Shown here: positions 55,267 to 63,659 of the stretch, piece after piece
Layout: each line of letters opens with the position of its first letter
Position numbering within the stretch: the first letter of the stretch is position 1
Source of the DNA: Jannaschia faecimaris
Lineage (GTDB): Bacteria; Pseudomonadota; Alphaproteobacteria; Rhodobacterales; Rhodobacteraceae
NCBI RefSeq assembly: GCF_900107415.1
Contig: NZ_FNPX01000007.1
Coordinates: 62,001-126,000 of the forward strand
Reading direction: 5' to 3'
Length of the DNA stretch: 64,000 nt
Notes under the pieces: generated by a model
Told to the model about the DNA's origin: nothing
The model's database searches: none
What the model saw: the letters and a program-made list of their open reading frames with translations, nothing else
Translations under genes and position numbers: made by a program

Positions 55267-56664
55267 TCAGCCTTTGGCCCAGGGCCCGTGTTGGCCCGTC
55301 TTGCCGTTGGTGTGCACGAAGCCATGCAGCCCGAAGAAGTCACGCTGACCCTGCACCATGTCGGCGGTACCACGGGTGGTGCGCATCATGTCGAAATACG
55401 CCAGACCCGATGACAGCGCGGGCAGGGGGTGACCGTTCAGTGCCGCCTGCGCGACGACCTGCCGCAATGCCCCGTGCGTGTCTCGCAGGATCGCGGCAAA
55501 GTGGTCGGTGAACATCAGGTTTACGCCCGGCTCTGCGTTCAGCGTGCTGGCCATGTCATCCAGCATGCTTGAGCGGATGATGCATCCTTGCCGCCAGATC
55601 TGGGCGATCCTAGACATTGGTAGGTCCCAGCCGAAATCGCGTGTCGCGGCTGAAAGCATTTCGAACCCCTGCGCGTAGCAGAGGATCTTGCCAGCCATCA
55701 GCCCTTTCTCAAGTGTCGTAAGGTCCAGTCCGTCAAACGCCTGCGGCGCGGCACCGAACACCTCCTGGCCCTTTGCGCGTTCCTCCAGCCGGGCCGAGAG
55801 ATTGCGCGCAACGACGGCCGCTTCGATGGCCGGAACGGGGGCCAGGCGGTGTTGGGCCTCGATCACGGTCCAGCGACCGGTGCCCTTCTGGCCTGCGGCG
55901 TCCACGATCACCGACAGCAGCGGCGCACCCGTTGCTAAATCCTTGGCATGGGCGACCTTCCCCGAAATCTCGATCAGGTAGGATTCCAAAGGTCCCTTGT
56001 TCCATTCGGCGAACACGTCGCCGATGGAATCGTAGTCCATCCCATGTCCGTCGCGCAGGATGCCGTAGACTTCGGCGATCATCTGCATGTCGGCATACTC
56101 GATGCCGTTGTGGACCATCTTGACGAAATGTCCGGCCCCGCCCGGCCCCATCAGCGCCGCGCAGGGGTCGCCCTCGTGTTTGGCGGCAATGGCGGTCATG
56201 ATGTCCTCGACCCGTGCCCAAAGGTCGGCCTTGCCACCACCCATGATCGACGGGCCGTGCCGCGCGCCTTCCTCACCGCCGGAGACCCCGACGCCCAGGA
56301 ACGGGCCAGTCGCGGCCTCCACCCTTCGGTCGGTGTCCTGAAAGTTGGCATTGCCGCAATCGATGATCAGGTCATCATCATCCAGCAGGGGGCGCAATGC
56401 ATCGATCTGCGCGTCCACTGCGTCACCGGCGGGTACCATCAGGATAATTGCGCGTGGTTTCGCGATCGCGGCGACCAAGTCTTCCAGAGACTCGGTGGGG
56501 GTGATCCTAGCGGCCAAGTCGCCTGCCTGGGCTGCAAAGTCACGCGTGACCTGGGTGGTGCGGTTGAACACCGCGATGTCAAAGCCCTTTTCCGCGATAT
56601 TGGATGCCAGCGCGGCCCCCATCGTGCCAAGGCCGATCAGGCCGATCCGTGCGTCTTCTGACAT
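55267..56664 (-). CDS. gnd: 6-phosphogluconate dehydrogenase, decarboxylating
   Basis: A 465-residue enzyme of the oxidative pentose phosphate pathway that makes ribulose 5-phosphate, CO2 and NADPH. The N-terminal GLIGLGTMGAALASNIAEKG and FNRTTQVTRDF are the NADP-binding Rossmann start; GVSGGEEGARHGPSIMGGG and HFVKMVHNGIEYADMQ are the substrate and catalytic Lys loops. The length is usual for the tetrapyrrole-type long Gnd. It is convergent with hemC. Confidence 0.95.
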   Translation of the reverse strand: MSEDARIGLIGLGTMGAALASNIAEKGFDIAVFNRTTQVTRDFAAQAGDLAARITPTESLEDLVAAIAKPRAIILMVPAGDAVDAQIDALRPLLDDDDLIIDCGNANFQDTDRRVEAATGPFLGVGVSGGEEGARHGPSIMGGGKADLWARVEDIMTAIAAKHEGDPCAALMGPGGAGHFVKMVHNGIEYADMQMIAEVYGILRDGHGMDYDSIGDVFAEWNKGPLESYLIEISGKVAHAKDLATGAPLLSVIVDAAGQKGTGRWTVIEAQHRLAPVPAIEAAVVARNLSARLEERAKGQEVFGAAPQAFDGLDLTTLEKGLMAGKILCYAQGFEMLSAATRDFGWDLPMSRIAQIWRQGCIIRSSMLDDMASTLNAEPGVNLMFTDHFAAILRDTHGALRQVVAQAALNGHPLPALSSGLAYFDMMRTTRGTADMVQGQRDFFGLHGFVHTNGKTGQHGPWAKG

Positions 56665-56952
56665 GCCGCATTCCCCTGCGTGTTACCGTTACCATCGGTC
56701 TTAGACACGTCAGCCGGGCAAGGAAAGGGCGCGACCTGACCGTCTTTTCGGCTGGCTCGGATTGAGATGAAGGTCAGGGACGGGCCACGATCGCGACGCT
56801 CATAAGGGGGGCGGCCGTCGGGATTGCAGGGGCGACAACTCGCGCATGATAGAGCGAGCGCCGAAGTGAAAGAAGGGCGCATGCCGCGCGGGGTGACGTG
56901 GGGCCAAGGGTAGGTTTTCAAACGGGAAAGTCCGCTGCGCGGTGCGCCGCCT

Positions 56953-57489
56953 TCAACTCCGGTCGCGGGCGTGTTCCAGATGAATCGTCTCAAACAGGGC
57001 CAACCAGTCATTCGCGGAGCTCAGTGCGGCTTCCCCCTTTGGGCCGTAGCCGGGAATCTGCTCCAACGTGTCGCAAAGCGCCCGCCAAGCCTCGGTATCG
57101 CGTGACGTTGTCAGGAAACGCATCGCTGGCCCCGACGTGTCGGACAACCGACGCGCCAACATCCGCATGCCCAGCTGCTGAGAATGCCAGACATAACCGC
57201 GCCCTTCCGCATCATCGACGCGCGGCGTGGGTGAGGTTCTGACCTGCTTGTCGCGGCCCAGTTCGGAAAGATCGGCCTCAATATCCGCGCAAGCTTTGTC
57301 CAAGGCATCGACCAACTCGACCGCGCTATCACGCAGCACCGACAGCGCGTCCCGCTGGGCGGCCAGAAACGCGGCCAGATCGCCGGACTGTGTCAAATCA
57401 AACTGATTTTGCGCGCGCTCGAGGGCGTCGTGCGAAGCGCGTGTGCCTGTGCGCAATCGTTCACGGAGGGATGGACCAGAAAATACCAT
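56953..57489 (-). CDS. Heme oxygenase-like protein (BphO family)
   Basis: A 178-residue all-helical protein resembling biliverdin-producing heme oxygenases. The proximal heme His is probably in RTGTRASHDALE (about residue 20), and the distal-helix region YVWHSQQLGMRMLARRL corresponds to the E-G-S-x-L-G-G-x-x-L-A pattern, though one of the two conserved Gly is Met here. No bacteriophytochrome gene is next to it. It lies near hemC, hemE and hemF. Either it degrades heme for iron or it binds heme or bilin without full activity. Confidence 0.62.
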   Translation of the reverse strand: MVFSGPSLRERLRTGTRASHDALERAQNQFDLTQSGDLAAFLAAQRDALSVLRDSAVELVDALDKACADIEADLSELGRDKQVRTSPTPRVDDAEGRGYVWHSQQLGMRMLARRLSDTSGPAMRFLTTSRDTEAWRALCDTLEQIPGYGPKGEAALSSANDWLALFETIHLEHARDRS

Positions 57490-57766
57490 GTCTATCCATC
57501 TAGGTCACGGCTTTGTGATGCAAGGTTTTAGGTGAGCCGACCGGCCAAATCTTGCCACCCTAAACACATCAGCGAACGCGCACGGCCGCCAATCAGGGCG
57601 GGGTTGGATGTGTCGGGAGGGCAAGGTGACGGCCTTGATCTTGGACATGCAGGCCACGTTTGCGAGATTGGTTAGCGTTATAGTTCAAGGGGGTAGCCAG
57701 TTCCCTCGCTGGTTCGCCAGCAGACCGGAACCAAGACAAGTGTAGGGACGTTCGGTCGAAATTTCC

Positions 57767-58825
57767 TCACGCCGCCAGAAAATTGCCCTCGGTCGTGGGT
57801 TTCGGCTGCGCCGTCCCGGCAAACATCCGTTCGGACAGAGTTCTGGCCTCGTACGCCCGCAAGGTCCGCATCGCGTCCGGACGCATGAGAAGCGCCTGCA
57901 TTTGTTTCGGCGATACGTTGTTGACGAGCGAGCGGCGTATCCGCGCCGACATACCGCCAATGGATCGACGTGACGGCTGGAAGCTTTCAGTCAGAAGGCC
58001 GTTTGAAATAAGCACGGCATGCCGATCCAACAATATGTGGAAATATGCCACGGCCCTTTCCGGCATGATCCTTTCGGCGGCTGTCCCGACCATATGCTTG
58101 GCGGCCATCATGACGCCTGGCTCGCCGAAGTAGAACTCGGCCCAAGCGCTCTCCAGGACGACCCGATGTTGGGCAGAGACGTATAGGTCCGCATATGGGG
58201 CACCCGGCTGCACGGAGTTTGCCGAGATGCAAATCGGTCTGAGTGACGGATCGCATCGCATGTCCTCGACAGATGCATGGGTCCGCCCGATCCAGAGGAT
58301 AGGTACAGCGTCACCGTCGCCCGTCAGGACCAGATCGCCGGTCTTTAGGGCATCAACCTTCCTTGCACCTTGCGGTGTCAGAATATCCGTATCTCCGCAA
58401 AAGCAGATGAGAACATCCGGCGGGGTTGTATCGGTGTTCTGCAGCGCGACAGCACCATTGCCGAACTGGTTCATCAGGGCCATCGAGCCGCTGCCGTCAG
58501 TTACAAAGAAGAACCGCTCATATGTCCCGTCAATAATCACCGAGATTACCGTGATCTGGCTGCCTTCCAGAACGTCAGGGACCTTATTGTTTCCTGCGGG
58601 CAGATCGCCGGTTTGCTCCACGATGAAGCTGTAGTTCTGGCCGTCTATCGTCACGGTGGTATCCGGATCGGGGGCACCGCCATTGGCTTCCAGGATGATG
58701 TCTCCGGTCGGTCCGCTGTCGAACGTGATCAGAACAGTCGGTTGCTGTGACGTGTTCTGAATATTCAGGGCCGCGTTGTTCGCAGACGAGGCATCGCCTC
58801 GGGCAAAAAAGCTCAGTGTTGTCAT
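57767..58825 (-). CDS. Hint-domain (Hedgehog/intein-like) protein
   Basis: 352 residues. The N-terminal part (about 1-140) is beta-rich with no recognised family. Then a Hint domain begins at ICFCGDTDILTPQGARKVDALK (about residue 140), with block-F-like LYVSAQHRVVL and further conserved positions. No downstream extein or cholesterol-transfer domain is visible; a basic helical tail ends the protein. Stand-alone Hint proteins of this kind are common in Rhodobacteraceae; their role is uncertain, perhaps surface autoprocessing. No signal peptide was seen. Confidence 0.78.
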   Translation of the reverse strand: MTTLSFFARGDASSANNAALNIQNTSQQPTVLITFDSGPTGDIILEANGGAPDPDTTVTIDGQNYSFIVEQTGDLPAGNNKVPDVLEGSQITVISVIIDGTYERFFFVTDGSGSMALMNQFGNGAVALQNTDTTPPDVLICFCGDTDILTPQGARKVDALKTGDLVLTGDGDAVPILWIGRTHASVEDMRCDPSLRPICISANSVQPGAPYADLYVSAQHRVVLESAWAEFYFGEPGVMMAAKHMVGTAAERIMPERAVAYFHILLDRHAVLISNGLLTESFQPSRRSIGGMSARIRRSLVNNVSPKQMQALLMRPDAMRTLRAYEARTLSERMFAGTAQPKPTTEGNFLAA

Positions 58826-59439
58826 ATGGTCGCCCGTTTGGGGTCATTGCTCGGCCTACGTAGGAATTAGCGCCGATAGGTGGTCAAATTTAGGCCCGGA
58901 GAGTCACATTTCTGCCCTATTTGGGGGTGCGAGCATCGGCGTATCTTTTTGCCGTCTTCTGACCTTTTGGTAGGTACGTCGCGGAGCGCTTTGGGCATAC
59001 GCGGTGCAGATAACGTCCGCACTCGCCTGCCGCCGCTTGGTGGAACGCTAAGAGTTCGATGACTACTTAAGTCTAGTTTTCCACTTCGGATCTGAATCAT
59101 TAGGCTGGTGATCCCGTCGGCGCTGCATCAACGGCAGTCCGGCTCCATGTTTGCCCGCCCTAGATCCCGCAAGTGCGGTGATCCTCACAGTCTTACGCGC
59201 TGGCCGAGGTTCGCCCGTCATCCTTGCGTCGTGGGACTGCAGTAATTCAGAAATGAACGCGATGATATGAGGTCGCTAAGATGCGACTGCGCCGAAAATA
59301 TCATTTGTGGCGTGGGATTTGGCTTGCAATTGTGGCCCCCCTGGTCGAGCGCCTGCCACCCGTGATTGGCCATGCTTGGGAGTAGTTGCTGCATTGCATC
59401 CGAAAGTATGGTAAGAACCGCGCAGCAGTGGAGGAAATC
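58826..59439 (+). other. Gap without a supported gene
   Basis: These 614 bases lie between the Hint gene and a small open frame. Open frames on both strands have no good start, no family motif and mixed codon composition, so none is called. The first 60 bases presumably hold the Hint promoter. No repeat or attachment site was recognised. Confidence 0.4.
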
Positions 59440-59628
59440 ATGACTAAACACATCGTGGATCGCACGCGCGCACGCAGCGGTGCGGCCAAGTTCCAGCAAT
59501 ATGTTCGGATTGATCTTGCTGATAAGCCAGGTGCGCAATTGAAGATACTTCAGAAGCGACCGCGCAGCACTGATTCACATGCCCGTGCAGTGCGTTTTGC
59601 TGAAATTGAGCGACGCAAGGTTGAGTGA
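59440..59628 (+). CDS. Small basic hypothetical protein
   Basis: A 62-residue open frame with an excellent ribosome-binding site (TGGAGGAAATC before ATG). The product is basic and soluble (MTKHIVDRTRARSGAAKFQQ then RIDLADKPG), with no known domain. Nothing around it suggests a function; the DNA after it is AT-rich and gene-poor. Confidence 0.45.
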   Translation: MTKHIVDRTRARSGAAKFQQYVRIDLADKPGAQLKILQKRPRSTDSHARAVRFAEIERRKVE

Positions 59629-59920
59629 ATGAAGGCGGTTATCAATTGAATTTTCAGCCGGGATGCCGTCTCCCTGAATCTTTGCTATTTTCCTGTAATA
59701 GGGTGTCGATTGCCTGAGTCGGGTGACAGCTCGGGGTATTGTGTGCGGTCGGTTCGCGTACATGTTTGCCGGTCAGTTTATGTTGACCATGCTTATTCGC
59801 GCTTTGATTGCGCCGAAGGTAGTCGGCGCATCAATGGCCTGCCTTTTCGCTTGGAATGTTTGGTTGAATCATTTTTTGATGTAGATGAGTAACTCTTCCC
59901 ACCTACGAGCGATCGGAAAA

Positions 59921-60300
59921 TCACCTTAATTTTTGAGGTTCAGGAATAGCCGGTTTGGTCTGCAACCATTTGACCGCTGATACCGGAAGTTCTGGTGAAG
60001 CAGTATGGGGTAAAAATTCCGCCAGATGCCAACTTCTTTTGCTGAGAAAGAATTCCGGGACATTCTTCATTTTAAGATAATCTTGAATCTTTTATCAAGT
60101 CGGCCATAAGCGTATTTCCATCACTTATATGGAAGTAATTGAATTCGAATATTATTATCTTCAAATTCGCAAATGGTTTGTTGACGGGACTCTTGGAAAA
60201 TGCAGCTTCAGTGAAACTTTGCCATATATGCTCCTCCGATCATGGGACGTGTCTTATGTTTGAACTGGCCTTCTTCCGCGGAATGCTTTCAAACTGAATG
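59921..60300 (-). pseudogene. AT-rich gene remnant with one stop and one frameshift
   Basis: On the minus strand a continuous protein-like chain is seen only if two lesions are bridged. Upstream codons (RKKASSNIRHVP) meet a TGA at 60240-60242; then WQSFTEAAFSKSPVNKPF, NLKIIIFEFNYFHISDGN and LMADLIK follow. A one-base slip in AAAA near 60085 joins this to IQDYLKMKNVPEFFLSKR and LAEFLPHTASPELPVSAV, ending at a TGA at 59921. The upper limit is approximate. The piece with IIIFEFN recalls methyltransferase (FkbM-like) C-termini but I cannot name the family. The region is much more AT-rich than its surroundings. Confidence 0.42.
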
Positions 60301-60495
60301 AATTCCCGCACAGCGGACCTCGGTCGCGAGGGCATTGAGCACCACCTGTCGAGATTGGTTCGGGGCATCTGCGCGATCAGTTTGGTCGAGGGGGACGACA
60401 TGCTGCGGCGGGTTCCGACGTCCGTGCCTGGTGATATCCAATAACGTGAGCTATGTCGTTCACTTGGTCATGACGGGGTCAAAAATACAGCGCGT

Positions 60496-61062
60496 TCAGC
60501 ATCGCGCGGCAGCGGCAATCAGGATGCGAGCAGCCGCCTTGGCGTCCGCGGCCACCTTCGCTTCGCCCTGCATGACCGCAGTGACGATTGCCCCTTCTTT
60601 CAAAAGCATCAGTTGCCGCGCGAGGGTGCCGGGATCCGTGACGCGGGCCTGCGCGGCAATGCCCTGGACGAACTCCAGCAGCATGCGCTTGTGCGTGGCT
60701 GACTGAATGTGAATCGGGTCTTCCGGGTTCTGGAATTCCGAAACGGCCTTGATGAACATACAGCCTTTGAACTCCGGTGACTTGAACCATTCCTCCAAGG
60801 CATCGAAGACCGCCAGCAACCGGTCTTTGGGTGCCTCCGCAATCTCCTCGACCCGGCGGCAGAACCAGTTACGAAACCGCTCGTCCCGCAACCTGAGCAC
60901 GGCGAGGATCAGATCCTCCTTCGTGCGGAAGTGTTTGTACATGGAGGTCTTCGAAATGCCGGTCTCGGCCACAAGCTTGTCCATTCCGGTGGCGTGAAAT
61001 CCATCTCGGTAGAACACGTCCAGCGCGTTTCTAACCAATTCATCTCGCTTGTTCGGTCGCAT
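60496..61062 (-). CDS. TetR-family transcriptional regulator
   Basis: A 188-residue repressor. The N-terminal DNA-binding domain shows the usual TetR_N pattern: ALDVFYRDGFHATGMDKLVAETGISKTSMYKHF, with the recognition helix in SKTSMYKHF (about 36-44). The C-terminal ligand-binding domain is helical with Cys and Phe (WFKSPEFKGCMFIKAV). It is divergent from the cysteine hydrolase gene, and a 46-bp palindrome in the shared 236-base gap is its likely operator, so it probably represses both itself and the divergent genes. The inducer is unknown. Confidence 0.92.
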   Translation of the reverse strand: MRPNKRDELVRNALDVFYRDGFHATGMDKLVAETGISKTSMYKHFRTKEDLILAVLRLRDERFRNWFCRRVEEIAEAPKDRLLAVFDALEEWFKSPEFKGCMFIKAVSEFQNPEDPIHIQSATHKRMLLEFVQGIAAQARVTDPGTLARQLMLLKEGAIVTAVMQGEAKVAADAKAAARILIAAAARC

Positions 61063-61207
61063 TCGGGCTCCATTTGTTTACTGATTTGTCAACTTATAAC
61101 TGCGTGATGTCCGGACCTCTATGAGAAATAATCTCATAAAAACAGTTTTATAAGGTAATTCTCAGGTTCTGGCTGGGAATCTTTTTAGCACGACGAGCTT
61201 GACATGA

Positions 61208-61253
61208 GTTACCGATCGGTTCACCTTTTATCAAAGGTGTACAGATCGGTGAC
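61208..61253. promoter_or_regulatory. 46-bp imperfect palindrome, probable TetR operator
   Basis: The two 23-base halves (GTTACCGATCGGTTCACCTT... and its partner) match at 19 of 23 positions when one is reverse-complemented, centred between 61230 and 61231. It holds two nested inverted elements: outer ACCGATC/GATCGGT and inner CACCTTT/AAAGGTG. This size fits binding of two TetR dimers or one extended site. It lies 146 bases before the tetR start and 46 bases before the hydrolase ATG, so it can block both promoters. Confidence 0.7.
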
Positions 61254-61298
61254 TCACTTGATCTTTAGTAACGCCCTCATCTCGAAGGGAAGTTGATC

Positions 61299-62066
61299 AT
61301 GAACCCTCTCCGAAGCATCATCGCCACAGCCGTCGGTGCCCTGTCGTTGTTCACCCTGACCGCGACGATAGCGCTGGCCGAAGACGGCGGACTTCCCGAT
61401 CCGGGATTTCAAATCGTTGCCGGCGAAACCGCCCTTCTGATGACCGATCCGCAGAACGACTTTCTCAGCCCGGATGGCGTTGCCTGGGGTGTCGTCGGGC
61501 CCAATGTCGAGGCCGTCGGCACCGTCGGCCATATCGACGATCTATTTGCCGCCGCGAAGGCGTTCGACATGCCGGTGTTCGTGTCGCCACACTACTATTA
61601 CCCCCATGACCACGGCTGGAAAATCGAAGGTGCGCTGGAGATGCTGATGCATGAAATCGGTATGTTCGACCGCAGTGATGCGCTTTCAGTGGATGGGTTT
61701 GAAGGATCGGGTGCCGACTGGCTTGAGCAGTACAAGCCTTATATCGAAGACGGCGCGACCATCGTGACCAGCCCGCACAAGGCTTTTGGACCCGAGAGTA
61801 ACGACCTGGTTCTGCAGCTGCGCAAGCGCGACATCTCGAAGATTATCATCGCGGGCATGTCGGCCAACCTGTGCACGGAATCCCATATGCGCGAATTGAT
61901 GGAGCAGGGCTTTGAAGTCATGGTCGTCACAGATGCGACCGCTGCGGCGCAACTTCCGGGGCTGGACGGCTACGCCGCCGCGCTGACGAACTTTCGCATG
62001 ATTGCCAGCCATGTCGCGGAAACTGACACCACGGCGTCCGCGATCCGCGCCCTCGCCGACAACTGA
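61299..62066 (+). CDS. Secreted cysteine hydrolase (isochorismatase-like family)
   Basis: A 255-residue hydrolase with a Sec signal peptide (NPLRSIIATAVGALSLFTLTA, cleavage after IALA). The family's catalytic triad is represented by Asp in LLMTDPQNDF (about residue 50), Lys in SPHKAFGP (about 162) and Cys in GMSANLCTESH (about 192). Such enzymes hydrolyse amides or vinyl ethers; the substrate is unknown. It is the first gene downstream of the operator. AAGGGA precedes the ATG. A hairpin follows its stop. Confidence 0.88.
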   Translation: MNPLRSIIATAVGALSLFTLTATIALAEDGGLPDPGFQIVAGETALLMTDPQNDFLSPDGVAWGVVGPNVEAVGTVGHIDDLFAAAKAFDMPVFVSPHYYYPHDHGWKIEGALEMLMHEIGMFDRSDALSVDGFEGSGADWLEQYKPYIEDGATIVTSPHKAFGPESNDLVLQLRKRDISKIIIAGMSANLCTESHMRELMEQGFEVMVVTDATAAAQLPGLDGYAAALTNFRMIASHVAETDTTASAIRALADN

Positions 62067-62071
62067 CCCCC

Positions 62072-62114
62072 AAGAGCCACCCCCTGATCCCCCCGGTTTT
62101 TCGTGGCTCTTTTC
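62072..62114 (+). terminator. Hairpin after the cysteine hydrolase, possible partial terminator
   Basis: A perfect 9-bp stem (AAGAGCCAC / GTGGCTCTT) with a 22-base loop, followed by TTTCC. It begins 5 bases after the stop. It may attenuate transcription into the next genes rather than end it. Confidence 0.5.
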
Positions 62115-62178
62115 CCCGGCTACTTGAAGAATTCTCGCTGCCGTCGGGGCATCCAAATCCACATCAAAAGGAAACGCC

Positions 62179-62643
62179 ATGATCCGCCCACCGGTACCGC
62201 CATTCTCCGAAATCACAGCAGCGCAAAAAGTTCGGGCCGCCGAAGACGCGTGGAATGCTCGTGCGCCCCAAGCCGTGGCGCAGGCTTACACCGAGGACAG
62301 CCAGTGGCGTAACAGGTCCGAGTTCCTGTCAGGGCGTGCCGAGATCGAGGCATTCCTGACGCGCAAATGGGAGCGCGAAAAGGAATACCGTCTGATCAAG
62401 GAGCTTTGGGCGTGGGCGGACTTTCGGATTGCGGTGCGCTTTGCCTATGAATGGCGCGACGAGGGGCACCAGTGGTTTCGCGCCTACGGCAACGAAAACT
62501 GGGAATTCGCCGCCGATGGCCTCATGCGGTGCAGGATCGCCAGCATCAACGATCAGGCAATTCCGACCGCGTCACGACTGTTTCATTGGCCCTTGGGTCG
62601 CCGCCCGGACGACCATCCGGGGCTTACTGACCTGAACCTCTGA
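62179..62643 (+). CDS. DUF1348 (NTF2-like) protein
   Basis: A 154-residue protein of the DUF1348/NTF2-like fold. The family stretches are [77 protein letters not shown], and [16 protein letters not shown]. These proteins form cone-shaped barrels; a ligand or function is not known. AAAGGAAACGCC precedes the ATG. It lies in the TetR-linked set with the hydrolase and the FMN protein. Confidence 0.85.
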   Translation: MIRPPVPPFSEITAAQKVRAAEDAWNARAPQAVAQAYTEDSQWRNRSEFLSGRAEIEAFLTRKWEREKEYRLIKELWAWADFRIAVRFAYEWRDEGHQWFRAYGNENWEFAADGLMRCRIASINDQAIPTASRLFHWPLGRRPDDHPGLTDLNL

Positions 62644-62656
62644 CAAGGAGACTGAC

Positions 62657-63286
62657 ATGCCAAGGGCCTTTGCCGAAATCGCCTTCACCGAACATGTCCG
62701 CGCCCAGCAGACCCGATTGGGGTCGGCACAGGGATATGCGAAATTCCTTGCGGCCGATGCTGTTGGCGGCAATGCGCTCGGTCCTGACGAGGCCGCCTTC
62801 ATCGAGGCGCGCGACGGGTTCTATCAGGCGACGGTTTCCGAGACAGGCTGGCCCTACTTGCAATTCCGGGGTGGTCCGATCGGGTTCCTGCGGGTCCTTG
62901 ATCCCCGGACCATCGCCTATGCTGATTACCGCGGGAACCGCCAGTATATCAGCCTGGGAAACCTTGCGGGTGACGGCCGGATATCCATAATTCTGATGGA
63001 CTATCCCAACCGCAGACGCCTCAAAATTTGGGGGCGTGTTCAGGTGGTCGAGGGGGAGGCGGTGGGCGACATCCTTACCCTGTTACATGATCCCGGCTAT
63101 GCTGGTCGGCCCGAACGCGTCATCGTTATCACGATCGAAGCGATCGACTGGAATTGTCCGTCGCACATACCGCAGCGCCTGACCCAAGCGGAACTGGAGC
63201 CGCATCTGTCGCAGATGCAAGAACAGATCTCAGACCTCACAATCGAAAACGCACGGCTGGCCGCATTAGTCGCAAACGCGTCATGA
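62657..63286 (+). CDS. Pyridoxamine 5'-phosphate oxidase-like FMN-binding protein
   Basis: A 209-residue flavoprotein of the split-barrel FMN-binding fold. The segments FYQATVSETGWPYLQFRGG and ISLGNLAGDGRISIILMDYPNRRRLKIWGRVQVVE match the FMN-binding and dimer strands of this superfamily. The C-terminal coiled coil (SQMQEQISDLTIENARLAALV) is common in this subfamily. The exact reaction is unknown. ACAAGGAGA precedes the ATG, 13 bases after the DUF1348 stop, so the two are co-transcribed. Confidence 0.85.
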   Translation: MPRAFAEIAFTEHVRAQQTRLGSAQGYAKFLAADAVGGNALGPDEAAFIEARDGFYQATVSETGWPYLQFRGGPIGFLRVLDPRTIAYADYRGNRQYISLGNLAGDGRISIILMDYPNRRRLKIWGRVQVVEGEAVGDILTLLHDPGYAGRPERVIVITIEAIDWNCPSHIPQRLTQAELEPHLSQMQEQISDLTIENARLAALVANAS

Positions 63287-63432
63287 ACCGTTCCTTCGAA
63301 CCAAGACCCAAACCATTAGGAGCGGACTATTTTGCAATGATGCCCTCCCCTAACATCGGTATTTAGACCAAGGCTTTCGTGGTATCGGTGGTCTTCGCGG
63401 CTGGCCTGCCAACCAGCGGCGAGGTTCGTGAT

Positions 63433-63630
63433 ATGTCATTGCCCGACCATGTTGCGTTCAAGACCGCCAGCATTGACGGAATTGACATCACTTACCGCAA
63501 AGGGGACGACTCATCGCAACCCACCGTACTTTTGCTGTACGGGTTCTCCAGTTCGTCACATAATTCTCGCAACCTAATCGTGCACTTTGCGCAAGACTAT
63601 CACGTCGTCGCGCCGGACGCCCCCGCGCGG
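63433..63630 (+). pseudogene. Alpha/beta hydrolase N-terminal fragment
   Basis: The first 65 residues match the start of a haloalkane dehalogenase/epoxide hydrolase-like protein: VAFKTASIDGIDITYRKGDD, then TVLLLYGFSSSSHNSRNLIV and DYHVVAPD. The usual oxyanion His of HGF is Tyr here. Similarity stops after APD, just before the nucleophile region, and the frame then runs through unrelated sequence to a stop at 63696. It is joined directly to a DUF305 fragment, so it cannot work. Confidence 0.72.
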
Positions 63631-63659
63631 GTGTCAGAGTCTCCCAGATCCGGATGTAG

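Noticed and set aside
60298-60444. A 48-codon plus-strand frame (MNSRTADLGREG start)
   Set aside because: It has no ribosome-binding site or known relative and overlaps the upper part of the minus-strand gene remnant.
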